Of a stretch of DNA of 38,140 nt, positions 32,341-38,140 are shown one piece after another. A model generated the notes under the pieces. That model saw nothing but the letters and a program-made list of their open reading frames with translations. It had not been told where the DNA came from and ran no database searches. Source of the DNA: STF1-107 sp964457935 (GTDB taxonomy: Bacteria > Bacillota > Clostridia > Christensenellales > UBA1242); NCBI GenBank assembly GCA_964457935.1, contig CAYWFC010000005.1:1-38140 (forward strand), in the 5' to 3' direction. The stretch's first letter is position 1. Every line of letters starts with the position of its first letter. The position numbers were made by a program, and so were the translations under genes.

Positions 32341-32698
32341 AGTCATCGCCACAGCACACAATACCAAAGAACACACCCAAAACGCCCTGCACCACGCAGA
32401 GATATTGGCGATAAACAAAGCCTGCAAAAAACTAAAATCTTGGCGCCTAGATGACTGCGAGATGTATGTCACACTCGAGCCATGCCCTATGTGCGCTGGC
32501 GCAATATTGTCTAGCAGGATCAAGACTCTGCACATCGCCACATTGGATGAAAAATACGGTAGCGCAGTGTCAAAGTACCAACTGCTGTCTGACCACAATC
32601 TCAATCACAGCACAGAGATAGTAGTCGGCGAATGCGAAAACGAATCAAAAACTCTGCTGTCAGATTTCTTCCATAACCTCAGAAAAAATAATAAATAA
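32249..32698 (+). CDS. tadA: tRNA-specific adenosine-34 deaminase
   Basis: TadA changes the wobble A34 of tRNA-Arg to inosine. The 149-residue protein has 'NALHHAEILAI' with zinc ligand His49 and proton shuttle Glu51, and 'LEPCPMCAGA' with Cys79 and Cys82. 'GEIPVGAVLV' near the start is also typical. The start at 32249 (AAAAGG ribosome binding site) fits the usual N-terminus, so the overlap with the M14 gene is due to the latter. It is the last gene of the CPBP operon and is followed by an A-rich tail and a terminator. Confidence 0.95.
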   Translation: MDYMQKAIQQARKAYAKGEIPVGAVLVRAGKVIATAHNTKEHTQNALHHAEILAINKACKKLKSWRLDDCEMYVTLEPCPMCAGAILSSRIKTLHIATLDEKYGSAVSKYQLLSDHNLNHSTEIVVGECENESKTLLSDFFHNLRKNNK

Positions 32699-32880
32699 AA
32701 ACAGCAAAAATAATCAAAATCACAAAAAAACATTAAAAATGCAAAAAAAACATTAAAAAAATACTCAAAAACATTAAAATTAGCAAAAAAATACTGTAAA
32801 TACATAAAAATAACGAAAAAATAAATAATTGAAATTAAATAAAATTAATCAAAAAAACAATCAAACTAATCTAAAAAATA
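32699..32880 (+). repeat. A-rich 3' tail with degenerate repeats after tadA
   Basis: About 180 bases are mostly A on the coding strand, with units such as CAAAAAAACATTAAAAATG recurring two or three times. No frame or hairpin is visible until the terminator. Confidence 0.5.
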
Positions 32881-32912
32881 AAAAACTAGCGAAAATAATC
32901 CGCTAGTTTTTT
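32881..32912. terminator. Bidirectional terminator between tadA and the TetR gene
   Basis: AAAACTAGCG and CGCTAGTTTT (arms 32881-32891 and 32901-32911) with A-run left and T-run right, between convergent genes. Confidence 0.92.
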
Positions 32913-33506
32913 CTACTTCGTATCACGTATAGGGTGGATACATCTGATGATGAGATCTTCGATGTATTCGATAGGGTCAGTACAGTCTGCCTTGATCCAC
33001 TCGTTGACGATGGCGTTGATGCCATTAAGATAATACGTTATCATATATTTGGCTGTCTTGTCATCCACGCCGAATTTTTGAAATATCGGGCCAAAGACAT
33101 TTTTGTGAAGCAAGTTAAATTTGTGCGTTGTCTTCATTATGTACTGATGTTTGACTGCTACTTGATGGATAAGTTTATTCTCTTTGATATAGTTGAGATA
33201 CGGAGTCAAGTATTCCGGCGTCACAAATATCAAATCTTCTTGTGATTTATTCTGAAAATTAGCAAAAAAGTCTTTCACGCTCTCTGGGAAATATTCTGCG
33301 AATTGCTTGTCACTATTTTCGATACACTCTTCTACCAGATCATCTATTTTGTCGTAATGTAGATAAAAAGTCGAGCGATTGACACCTGCTTTTTCGCACA
33401 GTTCTTTGATAGTGATGTATTCGTAGTCTTTCTTGTTTAACAATTCGATTAGTGCTTTGTTAAACAATAGGGCGGTATTGTAATACTTGCTCTCTGATTT
33501 ATTCAT
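32913..33506 (-). CDS. TetR/AcrR-family transcriptional regulator
   Basis: The 197-residue product has an N-terminal helix-turn-helix, 'ITIKELCEKAGVNRSTFYLHY' (about residues 31-51), with the family's usual order, and a longer helical C-terminal ligand or dimer domain. The start at 33506 is chosen over 33527 because GGAGGG lies upstream. It follows a small two-helix membrane protein gene by 20 bases, so both probably form one operon that the regulator may control. An imperfect palindrome near the -10 box of that operon could be the operator. Confidence 0.85.
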   Translation of the reverse strand: MNKSESKYYNTALLFNKALIELLNKKDYEYITIKELCEKAGVNRSTFYLHYDKIDDLVEECIENSDKQFAEYFPESVKDFFANFQNKSQEDLIFVTPEYLTPYLNYIKENKLIHQVAVKHQYIMKTTHKFNLLHKNVFGPIFQKFGVDDKTAKYMITYYLNGINAIVNEWIKADCTDPIEYIEDLIIRCIHPIRDTK

Positions 33507-33526
33507 AATACCTACCCTCCTGTGCA

Positions 33527-33883
33527 TTAGTCTTCTTCTTCACTGATTTCTTTTGCTAGACGCATAATGTCTGAGCCATATTTTTGCTTGCCTTTCTCTC
33601 TCAATTTCTTAAAAATTGGATAATTTACTCCGCATCCTACCAGTCCCAGTACGCCGACTGCTATACCTACTATCATCCATGTTAGTCCGCCACCGATGAC
33701 TTGCATAGACAGGCTCATACCCAGTCCTAATACTAGCGCACTGCCGATGCCGAATGAATAAGCGAATATGTCAGATGGTAGTTTTGCTTTGGTGTCCAAT
33801 TTTCGTAATTGATTTACCTTGTTTGACTCCTTTTTGGAATATTCGTTAGCGATATGCTCTGCATAAATTTTGTCTGTATTCAT
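33527..33883 (-). CDS. Small membrane protein with two helices, TetR-linked
   Basis: The 118-residue protein has a polar, charged N-terminal 38 residues, two hydrophobic helices (about 42-62 and 66-86) and a basic C-terminal tail. Gly residues are frequent in the helices. No function is recognised. A perfect AAGGAGGT ribosome binding site precedes ATG 33883. It shares an operon with the TetR regulator downstream, so its level may respond to whatever that regulator senses. Confidence 0.75.
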   Translation of the reverse strand: MNTDKIYAEHIANEYSKKESNKVNQLRKLDTKAKLPSDIFAYSFGIGSALVLGLGMSLSMQVIGGGLTWMIVGIAVGVLGLVGCGVNYPIFKKLREKGKQKYGSDIMRLAKEISEEED

Positions 33884-33904
33884 ATATTACCTCCTTGAAT
33901 AACT

Positions 33905-33922
33905 ATCGCTAGTATATCCGAT
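33905..33922 (-). promoter_or_regulatory. Possible TetR operator over a -10 box
   Basis: ATCG-N10-CGAT surrounds TATACT (33916-33911) on the minus strand. No good -35 box is seen. A partial palindrome over a promoter in front of a TetR operon is a plausible self-regulation site. Confidence 0.3.
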
Positions 33923-34011
33923 TAAATAGAAATATTACACATCATTTTAACAAAAATATGTTGATTTGACTAATATTTTTGGCTAAATCGTGTAATTTTC
34001 AGTAAAATCAC

Positions 34012-34042
34012 AAAAAAAACACCTACCGCATAGCAGTAGGTG
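34012..34042 (-). terminator. Terminator of the 34053-34457 gene
   Basis: CACCTAC and GTAGGTG (34020-34026, 34036-34042) with eight A residues to the left, a U-run in minus-strand RNA. Confidence 0.88.
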
Positions 34043-34052
34043 AATATATAGA

Positions 34053-34457
34053 TTAATTATTCTCTATAGACATAGCCTTGAGAGATTTTGCTTTCTTGCT
34101 GATAGATTTCAATGCGAAGCGTGGCATACGCGATGTGCTCTTTTGGTCATTTAGAAACAAACTCAATTTCTCTAAATCATCTTCGCTAAAACATTCACTA
34201 AACGATTCGTAATTAAAATGTGTCTTATTTGAATTATTCTTTATAGCCACCAGACTGCTATACACCACCCCGTCATCAGTGACGAAGTCATAAGCCATAG
34301 CACCGCCATAGGCGTTTTCTACCCTTTTGCCTAGCACGACTTTGTCATCCGCCAGTCTAGTCAAAGTATCGGCACCTGCGCCAATCACAGCGAAATCACA
34401 CTCGCCACTACCAGACACTGACAAATACAAATCTTTCAAAATAATAGCTTCTCTCAT
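34053..34457 (-). CDS. Hypothetical protein
   Basis: The 134-residue product has no signal or membrane helix. The N-terminal half ('LYLSVSGSGECDFAVIGAGAD') looks like a small beta-rich domain, and the C-terminal 30 residues are basic (Lys/Ser/Arg-rich). No family is recognised. ATG 34457 is chosen because AAGGAGAG lies just upstream; the frame is open to 34517 only by chance. It is a single-gene unit with its own promoter and terminator. Confidence 0.65.
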   Translation of the reverse strand: MREAIILKDLYLSVSGSGECDFAVIGAGADTLTRLADDKVVLGKRVENAYGGAMAYDFVTDDGVVYSSLVAIKNNSNKTHFNYESFSECFSEDDLEKLSLFLNDQKSTSRMPRFALKSISKKAKSLKAMSIENN

Positions 34458-34488
34458 ACTACCTCTCCTTTTCTTATTATATAATACT

Positions 34489-34517
34489 GATATATCACAC
34501 AAACGCGAATTTGTCAA
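34489..34517 (-). promoter_or_regulatory. Promoter of the 34053-34457 gene
   Basis: TTGACA (34517-34512), a 17-base spacer and TATATC (34494-34489) on the minus strand, directly next to the greA terminator. Confidence 0.6.
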
Positions 34518-34522
34518 TACCT

Positions 34523-34557
34523 AAAAAAATATTTGTCAGAAAAATCGACAAATATTT
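34523..34557 (-). terminator. Terminator of greA
   Basis: AAATATTTGTC and GACAAATATTT (34527-34537, 34547-34557) with an A-run on the left (U-run on the minus strand). Confidence 0.85.
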
Positions 34558-34573
34558 TATAAAAGTGCGAACT

Positions 34574-35047
34574 TTACGCTTTGATTTTTAGTATTTTATA
34601 ATTACATACACCAGCAGGGGTCTTGACAGACACTACTTCGTTAGGTTTCTTGCCTAGTATAGCAGAGCCGACAGGGCTAAGGTTGCTGATTAGTCCATTG
34701 GCTGGGTCGCTCTCTGTGTCGCCTACTATCTTGTACGAAATCTCTTCGTCAAACTCTTCGTCATACAGTGTCACAGTACATCCTATGCCCACAGCGCTGG
34801 TGTTGATCTTCTTGCCGTCGATGACTTTAGCATTTTTTAGTTTATTCTCTAGGTCAAAAATCTCTGCTTCGACAGTGGCTTGCTCTTCGCGCGCAAACTC
34901 GTACTCAGCATTCTCACTAAGGTCGCCATAACTACGTGCCTCACCGATTTTGGCAGACACTTCTAGCCTCTTGACTGACTTTAGATAATTCAATCTCTCT
35001 TTCAATTTCTCCAATCCTTCTGGGGTTAATACTACTTGCTCGTCCAT
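34574..35047 (-). CDS. greA: Transcription elongation factor GreA
   Basis: GreA rescues backtracked RNA polymerase by stimulating transcript cleavage. The 157-residue product has the N-terminal coiled coil (residues 1 to about 75) with the tip 'GDLSENAEYEFAREEQ', whose Asp42 and Glu45 enter the polymerase channel, and the C-terminal FKBP-like domain ('ISNLSPVGSAILGKKPNEVVSV'). The start at 35047 is set by AAAAGGAG and matches the family; the open frame to 35083 is leader. It has a perfect consensus promoter and an mRNA that begins with a stem-loop. Confidence 0.96.
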   Translation of the reverse strand: MDEQVVLTPEGLEKLKERLNYLKSVKRLEVSAKIGEARSYGDLSENAEYEFAREEQATVEAEIFDLENKLKNAKVIDGKKINTSAVGIGCTVTLYDEEFDEEISYKIVGDTESDPANGLISNLSPVGSAILGKKPNEVVSVKTPAGVCNYKILKIKA

Positions 35048-35111
35048 TTCTTTTCTCCTTTTATGATTTGAATTTATATGCAAATAATGATGTATTTATT
35101 CATAAATAAAA

Positions 35112-35139
35112 CAATTTAGAAACGTGGATTTCTAAACTG
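35112..35139 (-). promoter_or_regulatory. Stem-loop at the predicted 5' end of greA mRNA
   Basis: TTTAGAAA and TTTCTAAA (35115-35122, 35129-35136) form an eight-pair stem, extended by two more pairs past one mismatch. The promoter places the transcript start near 35140. U-rich sequence follows on the minus strand, so the element could stabilise the RNA, cause early termination, or end pfkA transcripts. Confidence 0.55.
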
Positions 35140-35146
35140 CTATAGA

Positions 35147-35175
35147 ATTATATGTTTTTGATAAAAATATGTCAA
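35147..35175 (-). promoter_or_regulatory. Perfect consensus promoter of greA
   Basis: TTGACA (35175-35170), a 17-base spacer and TATAAT (35152-35147) on the minus strand. Confidence 0.9.
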
Positions 35176-35192
35176 CTGATTTTTGATTTTTT

Positions 35193-36110
35193 TCAAACTT
35201 TTTTTGTTTTGCTCAAGATTGACTTTTCTATATCCTGCGCCTGCACTTTGCCGTCCACGCGTCCTATGGCGATATTGGCGGTCTTTTCATTGAGGAGTTT
35301 TACTGCGCACGCACCCAGCTCATATCCGTACACTCTGTCGTACGCGCTAGGCTTGCCCCCGCGCTGAGTGTAGCCCAATATCTGTCGCTTGAACCTAATG
35401 CCCGTATTTTTCTCTAGATTGTCTGCCACAGTGTCTATGTCTAGAAATTTCTCTTGCAATACCACTACAGGCCGAGTACAGCCCATAGCGTAATAAGATT
35501 TGATTTGTTCAGATATGGCTTTGTAGTCTACTGGCACGTCGTTGGTGATGATGTATTCAGCATTTAGCGCACGCCCGACATAAGTAGCCAAATCCCCGCT
35601 CTCTCTGCCCATCACTTCTATCACCACACCACACCCAATGGCATTGACACAGTCCAATATATTGTCTATGCACTCGATAGCATGATTGACAGCACTGTCG
35701 AAGCCCAGCGTCATATCGAAATTCAAGTCATTATCTATGGTCGCTGGCACACATATGACATTCACGCCCAGTTTGACGAGATCTAGCGCCCCGCGGAAAC
35801 TGCCATTGCCACCTACGACTATCAAGTGGCTGATTTTTTTCTTTTTTAGATTTTCCACTGCGATTTTGCGGTATTTTGCCTGCAAAAATCTACTGCTACG
35901 GCTGATCATGATGCAACTACCGCCATCATTTTCTCTGCCCTGCAGGTCCTCGTATGTCAGTGGCGAAATCTCGCCGTCTATCAGTCCCTCATACCCACGA
36001 CGCACTTTGTACAAGTCTACTTTTGTAGCCTTTGCCATATCTAGCGCGCCTTTTAGCACCATATTCATCCCTTGCGCGTCACCGCCACTCGTCAATATCG
36101 CTATCTTCAT
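35193..36110 (-). CDS. pfkA: 6-phosphofructokinase, with substituted ATP/Mg site
   Basis: The enzyme phosphorylates fructose 6-phosphate in glycolysis. The 305-residue product has 'TSGGDAQGMN' (7-16), the catalytic 'TIDND' (124-128, Asp126 as base), 'MGRESGD' (167-173) and 'LGYTQRGGKPSAYDR'. Gly103 after Asn102 agrees with the ATP-using type. Three usual residues differ: GGDGS reads 'GGNGS', so the Mg-ATP Asp is Asn102; GGDxPG has Gln13 for Pro; and MGRHxGD has Glu170 for His. The fold is intact and the active-site base is kept, so it may be a slower or regulated isozyme. A 3-base gap separates it from the small gene upstream. Confidence 0.88.
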   Translation of the reverse strand: MKIAILTSGGDAQGMNMVLKGALDMAKATKVDLYKVRRGYEGLIDGEISPLTYEDLQGRENDGGSCIMISRSSRFLQAKYRKIAVENLKKKKISHLIVVGGNGSFRGALDLVKLGVNVICVPATIDNDLNFDMTLGFDSAVNHAIECIDNILDCVNAIGCGVVIEVMGRESGDLATYVGRALNAEYIITNDVPVDYKAISEQIKSYYAMGCTRPVVVLQEKFLDIDTVADNLEKNTGIRFKRQILGYTQRGGKPSAYDRVYGYELGACAVKLLNEKTANIAIGRVDGKVQAQDIEKSILSKTKKV

Positions 36111-36113
36111 ATA

Positions 36114-36374
36114 TTACCTCTTCTCCACCAAGTGTTGAAATACCATTTTGTCAAAATGCACACTCTCCACGAAGTCCTCTGCCTTGAAAAAACATATGTT
36201 AAACTTCTTTAGGTCGAGTACGTGCTTAGTCAAAATGACTGGCGTAGGCTCGTCCAATTTCTCACAGAGAGCCTTGGTCAATTCATAAAAAGTCACCTGC
36301 GACTCGTCGAATGTAATGGTCGCAGATTTGAGTATCTTCTCATTTTGTAGTGTTTTGGCTAAGATTTTTAACAT
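36114..36374 (-). CDS. Small hypothetical protein upstream of pfkA
   Basis: The 86-residue product has no signal peptide and a mixed alpha/beta look: 'SATITFDES' strand, 'TFYELTKALCEKL' helix, 'PVILTKHV' strand. No family is recognised. ATG 36374 is the only reasonable start, with a weak GAGAT before it; codons further upstream are AT-rich noise. It shares a promoter with pfkA and ends three bases before it, so a role in regulating or accompanying the enzyme is possible but unproven. Confidence 0.65.
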   Translation of the reverse strand: MLKILAKTLQNEKILKSATITFDESQVTFYELTKALCEKLDEPTPVILTKHVLDLKKFNICFFKAEDFVESVHFDKMVFQHLVEKR

Positions 36375-36396
36375 AAATATCTCGATGGTATGATTT

Positions 36397-36425
36397 ATTC
36401 TACAAAAAAAATTACAAAAAATCAA
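36397..36425 (-). promoter_or_regulatory. Promoter of the small gene and pfkA
   Basis: TTGATT (36425-36420), a 17-base spacer and TAGAAT (36402-36397) on the minus strand, divergent from the DUF362 promoter seven bases away. Confidence 0.6.
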
Positions 36426-36431
36426 ATACAT

Positions 36432-36460
36432 TTGACATTTTGTGAAAATAAGTGTAGAAA
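36432..36460 (+). promoter_or_regulatory. Promoter of the DUF362 gene
   Basis: TTGACA (36432-36437), a 17-base spacer and TAGAAA (36455-36460). The start near 36467 leaves a leader of about 26 bases. Confidence 0.6.
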
Positions 36461-36492
36461 TATTATATAAAATATATGATTTGGAGCAGAAA

Positions 36493-37710
36493 ATGAAGAA
36501 CAATATAGTATCACTCAGAAATTGTGAAGATTATGACAAGCGAAATGTCACCAAAACCATAGACCAGATATTCGATGACTTGGGCGGAGTGGAGAGATAC
36601 ATCCAGCCGCATATGACTGTACTACTCAAAGCCAACCTAGTGGAGAAATACTCTCCTGACAAGGCAGTCACCACCCACCCAGCCGTAGTCGAAGCCATAG
36701 CCAAAAAAGTACTGTCCACAGGCGCGAAATGTATCATCGCAGACAGCCCGGGCGCATTTTTCAACGAAAACCATGTAGGCAAGATATACGAAGTCACTCA
36801 GATGACCACAGCGAGCGCCAATAGCGGTGCGGACCTAAATCATAACTTCGATAGCGTCAATATCAAGATAGACGGCGAGAAGTCAAAGAGCATAGAGATT
36901 ATGGACTGCGTGGACAAAGCAGACGTCATCATCAATGTAGCGAAGTTCAAGACACATGGCTTGACTGGATACACCGGCGCGGTAAAGAATTTATTCGGCG
37001 TGATACCGGGGCTAATCAAAGCACAAATGCATAGCCTGTACCCAGAACTGAGAGATTTTTGCAATTTCCTGATAGATATCGAAGAGAGCATCAGCGACAA
37101 GGTAGTATTGCACTTCGTAGACGCAGTGGTCGGTATGGAAGGCAATGGTCCTACCAGTGGCACTCCGCGTATAGTGAACAAAATATTCGCCGGCGAAAAT
37201 CCATACTGCGTCGACGCTGTGGGTGTGCAGATTATGAACCTACAGCCTAGCGAATACCCACTGCTGGTGGAGGCGCTCAGACGACAAAAAATTGGCGAGA
37301 ATTATGACATCACAGTAGTGGGTGACAGCCTAGCCGATAGCGTCATCCCTGACTACAAAAATATCCACGTCTCAGCGGATAATTACGCCCACGTGGTGCC
37401 TAAGATTTTCCAAAAGGCATTCAAACGCCACTTCCAGCGTAGACCTGTCATCAGCCCTAATAAATGCAAAGGTTGCAAGAAATGCTACGAGCATTGCCCA
37501 GCCAAAGCCATATCTATCCAAAAAGACAAAAATGGCTGTCCTTATGCACATATAGATTACTCTAAGTGTATCAACTGCTTCTGCTGTCAGGAGCTTTGTC
37601 CATTCCATGTGGTGAAAATCAAAGTGCCTCTCGGCTATAAGATAATCCAGCGAAAACAAATCAAAAAAGCAAAATTGCAACTAAAAACAGAAAAAAATAA
37701 TAACAAATAA
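36493..37710 (+). CDS. DUF362 protein with C-terminal 2[4Fe-4S] ferredoxin domain
   Basis: The 405-residue product has a DUF362 domain (about residues 35-290), recognisable from 'LLKANLV', 'HPAVVEAIAKKVLSTGA', 'INVAKFKTHGLTGYTGAVKNLFG' and 'VDAVVGMEGNGPTSGTPR'. A ferredoxin part follows with 'CKGCKKCYEHCP' and 'CINCFCCQELCP', two complete sets of four cysteines for [4Fe-4S] clusters. It has no signal peptide. The biochemical role of the family is not established; electron transfer is expected from the clusters. ATG 36493 follows GGAG at the right distance; the frame is open from 36442. The C-terminus is Lys/Asn-rich and runs into an A-rich tail. Confidence 0.88.
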   Translation: MKNNIVSLRNCEDYDKRNVTKTIDQIFDDLGGVERYIQPHMTVLLKANLVEKYSPDKAVTTHPAVVEAIAKKVLSTGAKCIIADSPGAFFNENHVGKIYEVTQMTTASANSGADLNHNFDSVNIKIDGEKSKSIEIMDCVDKADVIINVAKFKTHGLTGYTGAVKNLFGVIPGLIKAQMHSLYPELRDFCNFLIDIEESISDKVVLHFVDAVVGMEGNGPTSGTPRIVNKIFAGENPYCVDAVGVQIMNLQPSEYPLLVEALRRQKIGENYDITVVGDSLADSVIPDYKNIHVSADNYAHVVPKIFQKAFKRHFQRRPVISPNKCKGCKKCYEHCPAKAISIQKDKNGCPYAHIDYSKCINCFCCQELCPFHVVKIKVPLGYKIIQRKQIKKAKLQLKTEKNNNK

Positions 37711-37876
37711 AAATATTGAAAAATTACATAAAGATGAATAATATTTTTTAGATAAATATCCGATAAATTGCATAAAAATGAATAATATATCGAGAAATTA
37801 CATAAAATAATAAATAAAATGTCTGATAGATTGCATAAAATAACAATTAAAATATCGAAAAACTACATAAAAATAC
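37711..37876 (+). repeat. Degenerate 30-44-base tandem repeats after the DUF362 gene
   Basis: Five units share a core like TCGATAAATTRCATAAAA; the C of the CATA core lies at 37727, 37771, 37801, 37834 and 37866. The strand is strongly A-rich, there is no open frame, and a terminator follows. Confidence 0.7.
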
Positions 37877-37904
37877 AAAAAAGCGATAAAATTATCGCTT
37901 TTTT
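37877..37904. terminator. Bidirectional terminator between the DUF362 and dehydrogenase genes
   Basis: AAAAAAGCGATAA and its complement (37877-37889, 37892-37904) with a two-base loop, between convergent genes. Confidence 0.92.
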
Positions 37905-37940
37905 GCTTGAATTTCTGATAAAATATCATATTTTTATTTT

Positions 37941-38140
37941 TTAATTATTTACGATATTTTTGACAGGTTTATTTTTATATTTTTTATTTAATTTCTGCTG
38001 TCTGAGCCATGTATTCATTATCAGGCTATGTGGTGCCATTTTTACCATTAGGCACTGCAGTTTACTCTTAGTACCAATGACAGATATGTCTTTTCTCTTT
38101 AGTGCTACTTTGAGAGATTTTTTTACCACATATTCTGTGT
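37941..38140 (-). CDS. C-terminal end of a probable short-chain dehydrogenase/reductase
   Basis: The gene runs in from the right edge; 66 codons are visible, with the stop at 37941-37943. The open frame reaches the window end, so the apparent GTG at 38129 is not a start. The residues 'VVKKSLKVALKRKD', 'VIGTKSKLQCLM' and 'MAPHSLIMNTWLRQQ' resemble the C-terminal helices of a group of NAD(P)-dependent short-chain dehydrogenases, where a phrase like 'KLLPHSLIMRIW' is common. The nucleotide-binding and catalytic parts are outside the window, so the call is moderate. Confidence 0.5.
   Translation of the reverse strand, partial: TEYVVKKSLKVALKRKDISVIGTKSKLQCLMVKMAPHSLIMNTWLRQQKLNKKYKNKPVKNIVNN

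Noticed and set aside
32699..32880. CRISPR array in A-rich repeats (also considered for 37711-37876)
   Set aside because: Repeats are degenerate, spacing irregular, no unique spacers of constant length and no cas genes nearby.
35193..36110. PPi-dependent phosphofructokinase
   Set aside because: PPi enzymes usually have Asp at the second Gly of GGDG; here that position is still Gly103.

Overview
The window looks like chromosome of a low-GC, Gram-positive (Bacillota/Clostridia-type) bacterium. The evidence is a SipW-type signal peptidase with TasA/camelysin-like substrates, lipoproteins with lipoboxes, purine-rich AGGAGG ribosome binding sites on most genes, TTGACA-17-TATAAT promoters, and typical Firmicutes gene orders (rpsF-ssb-rpsR; pth-mfd-PrsA-like foldase). 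No phage, insertion sequence, CRISPR array, tRNA or rRNA was recognised.

Region by region: 1-883 holds the 3' end of a degenerate M23/LytM (SpoIIQ-like) gene, a shared terminator and a first TasA-like secreted protein. 1128-4308 is a minus-strand operon of two unknown exported proteins and an MprF-like flippase-domain membrane protein, all joined by TAATG overlaps and started by a promoter that predicts a leaderless mRNA. 4430-5573 is rpsF-ssb-rpsR with a probable S6:S18 autoregulatory leader. 5589-7254 holds two divergent membrane-anchored surface proteins. 7594-9100 is a convergent pair of TasA-like genes whose promoter -10 box, 5' UTR and signal peptide lie in a perfect 168-bp inverted repeat. 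9245-11077 holds two unrecognised genes with decaying repeats between them. 11144-22304 is the centrepiece: a minus-strand cluster of a 2682-residue surface lipoprotein (one Ig-like domain, about 23 FN3-like modules, a C-terminal beta-helix-like domain), SipW, a secreted TasA-like protein, a membrane-anchored TasA-like protein with a long Thr/Ala-rich cytoplasmic tail, and a four-helix membrane protein. 23039-28722 is pth-mfd and a PrsA-like foldase. 28842-32698 is a plus-strand operon of two CPBP proteases, rlmH, an M14 peptidase and tadA. 32913-36374 holds a TetR regulator with a small membrane protein, a hypothetical gene, greA, and pfkA with a small upstream gene. 36493-38140 holds a DUF362/ferredoxin protein and the 3' end of a short-chain dehydrogenase.

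The main inference is that five TasA-like proteins, one SipW peptidase, a giant modular lipoprotein and accessory membrane proteins form a surface-fibre or matrix system related to, but laid out differently from, the Bacillus tapA-sipW-tasA operon. The convergent pair could be switched by inversion: the two -35 boxes lie outside the inverted repeat and differ in strength (TTGACA against TTGCCG), so flipping the middle would change which mature protein is strongly expressed. All functional statements are from sequence reading alone.
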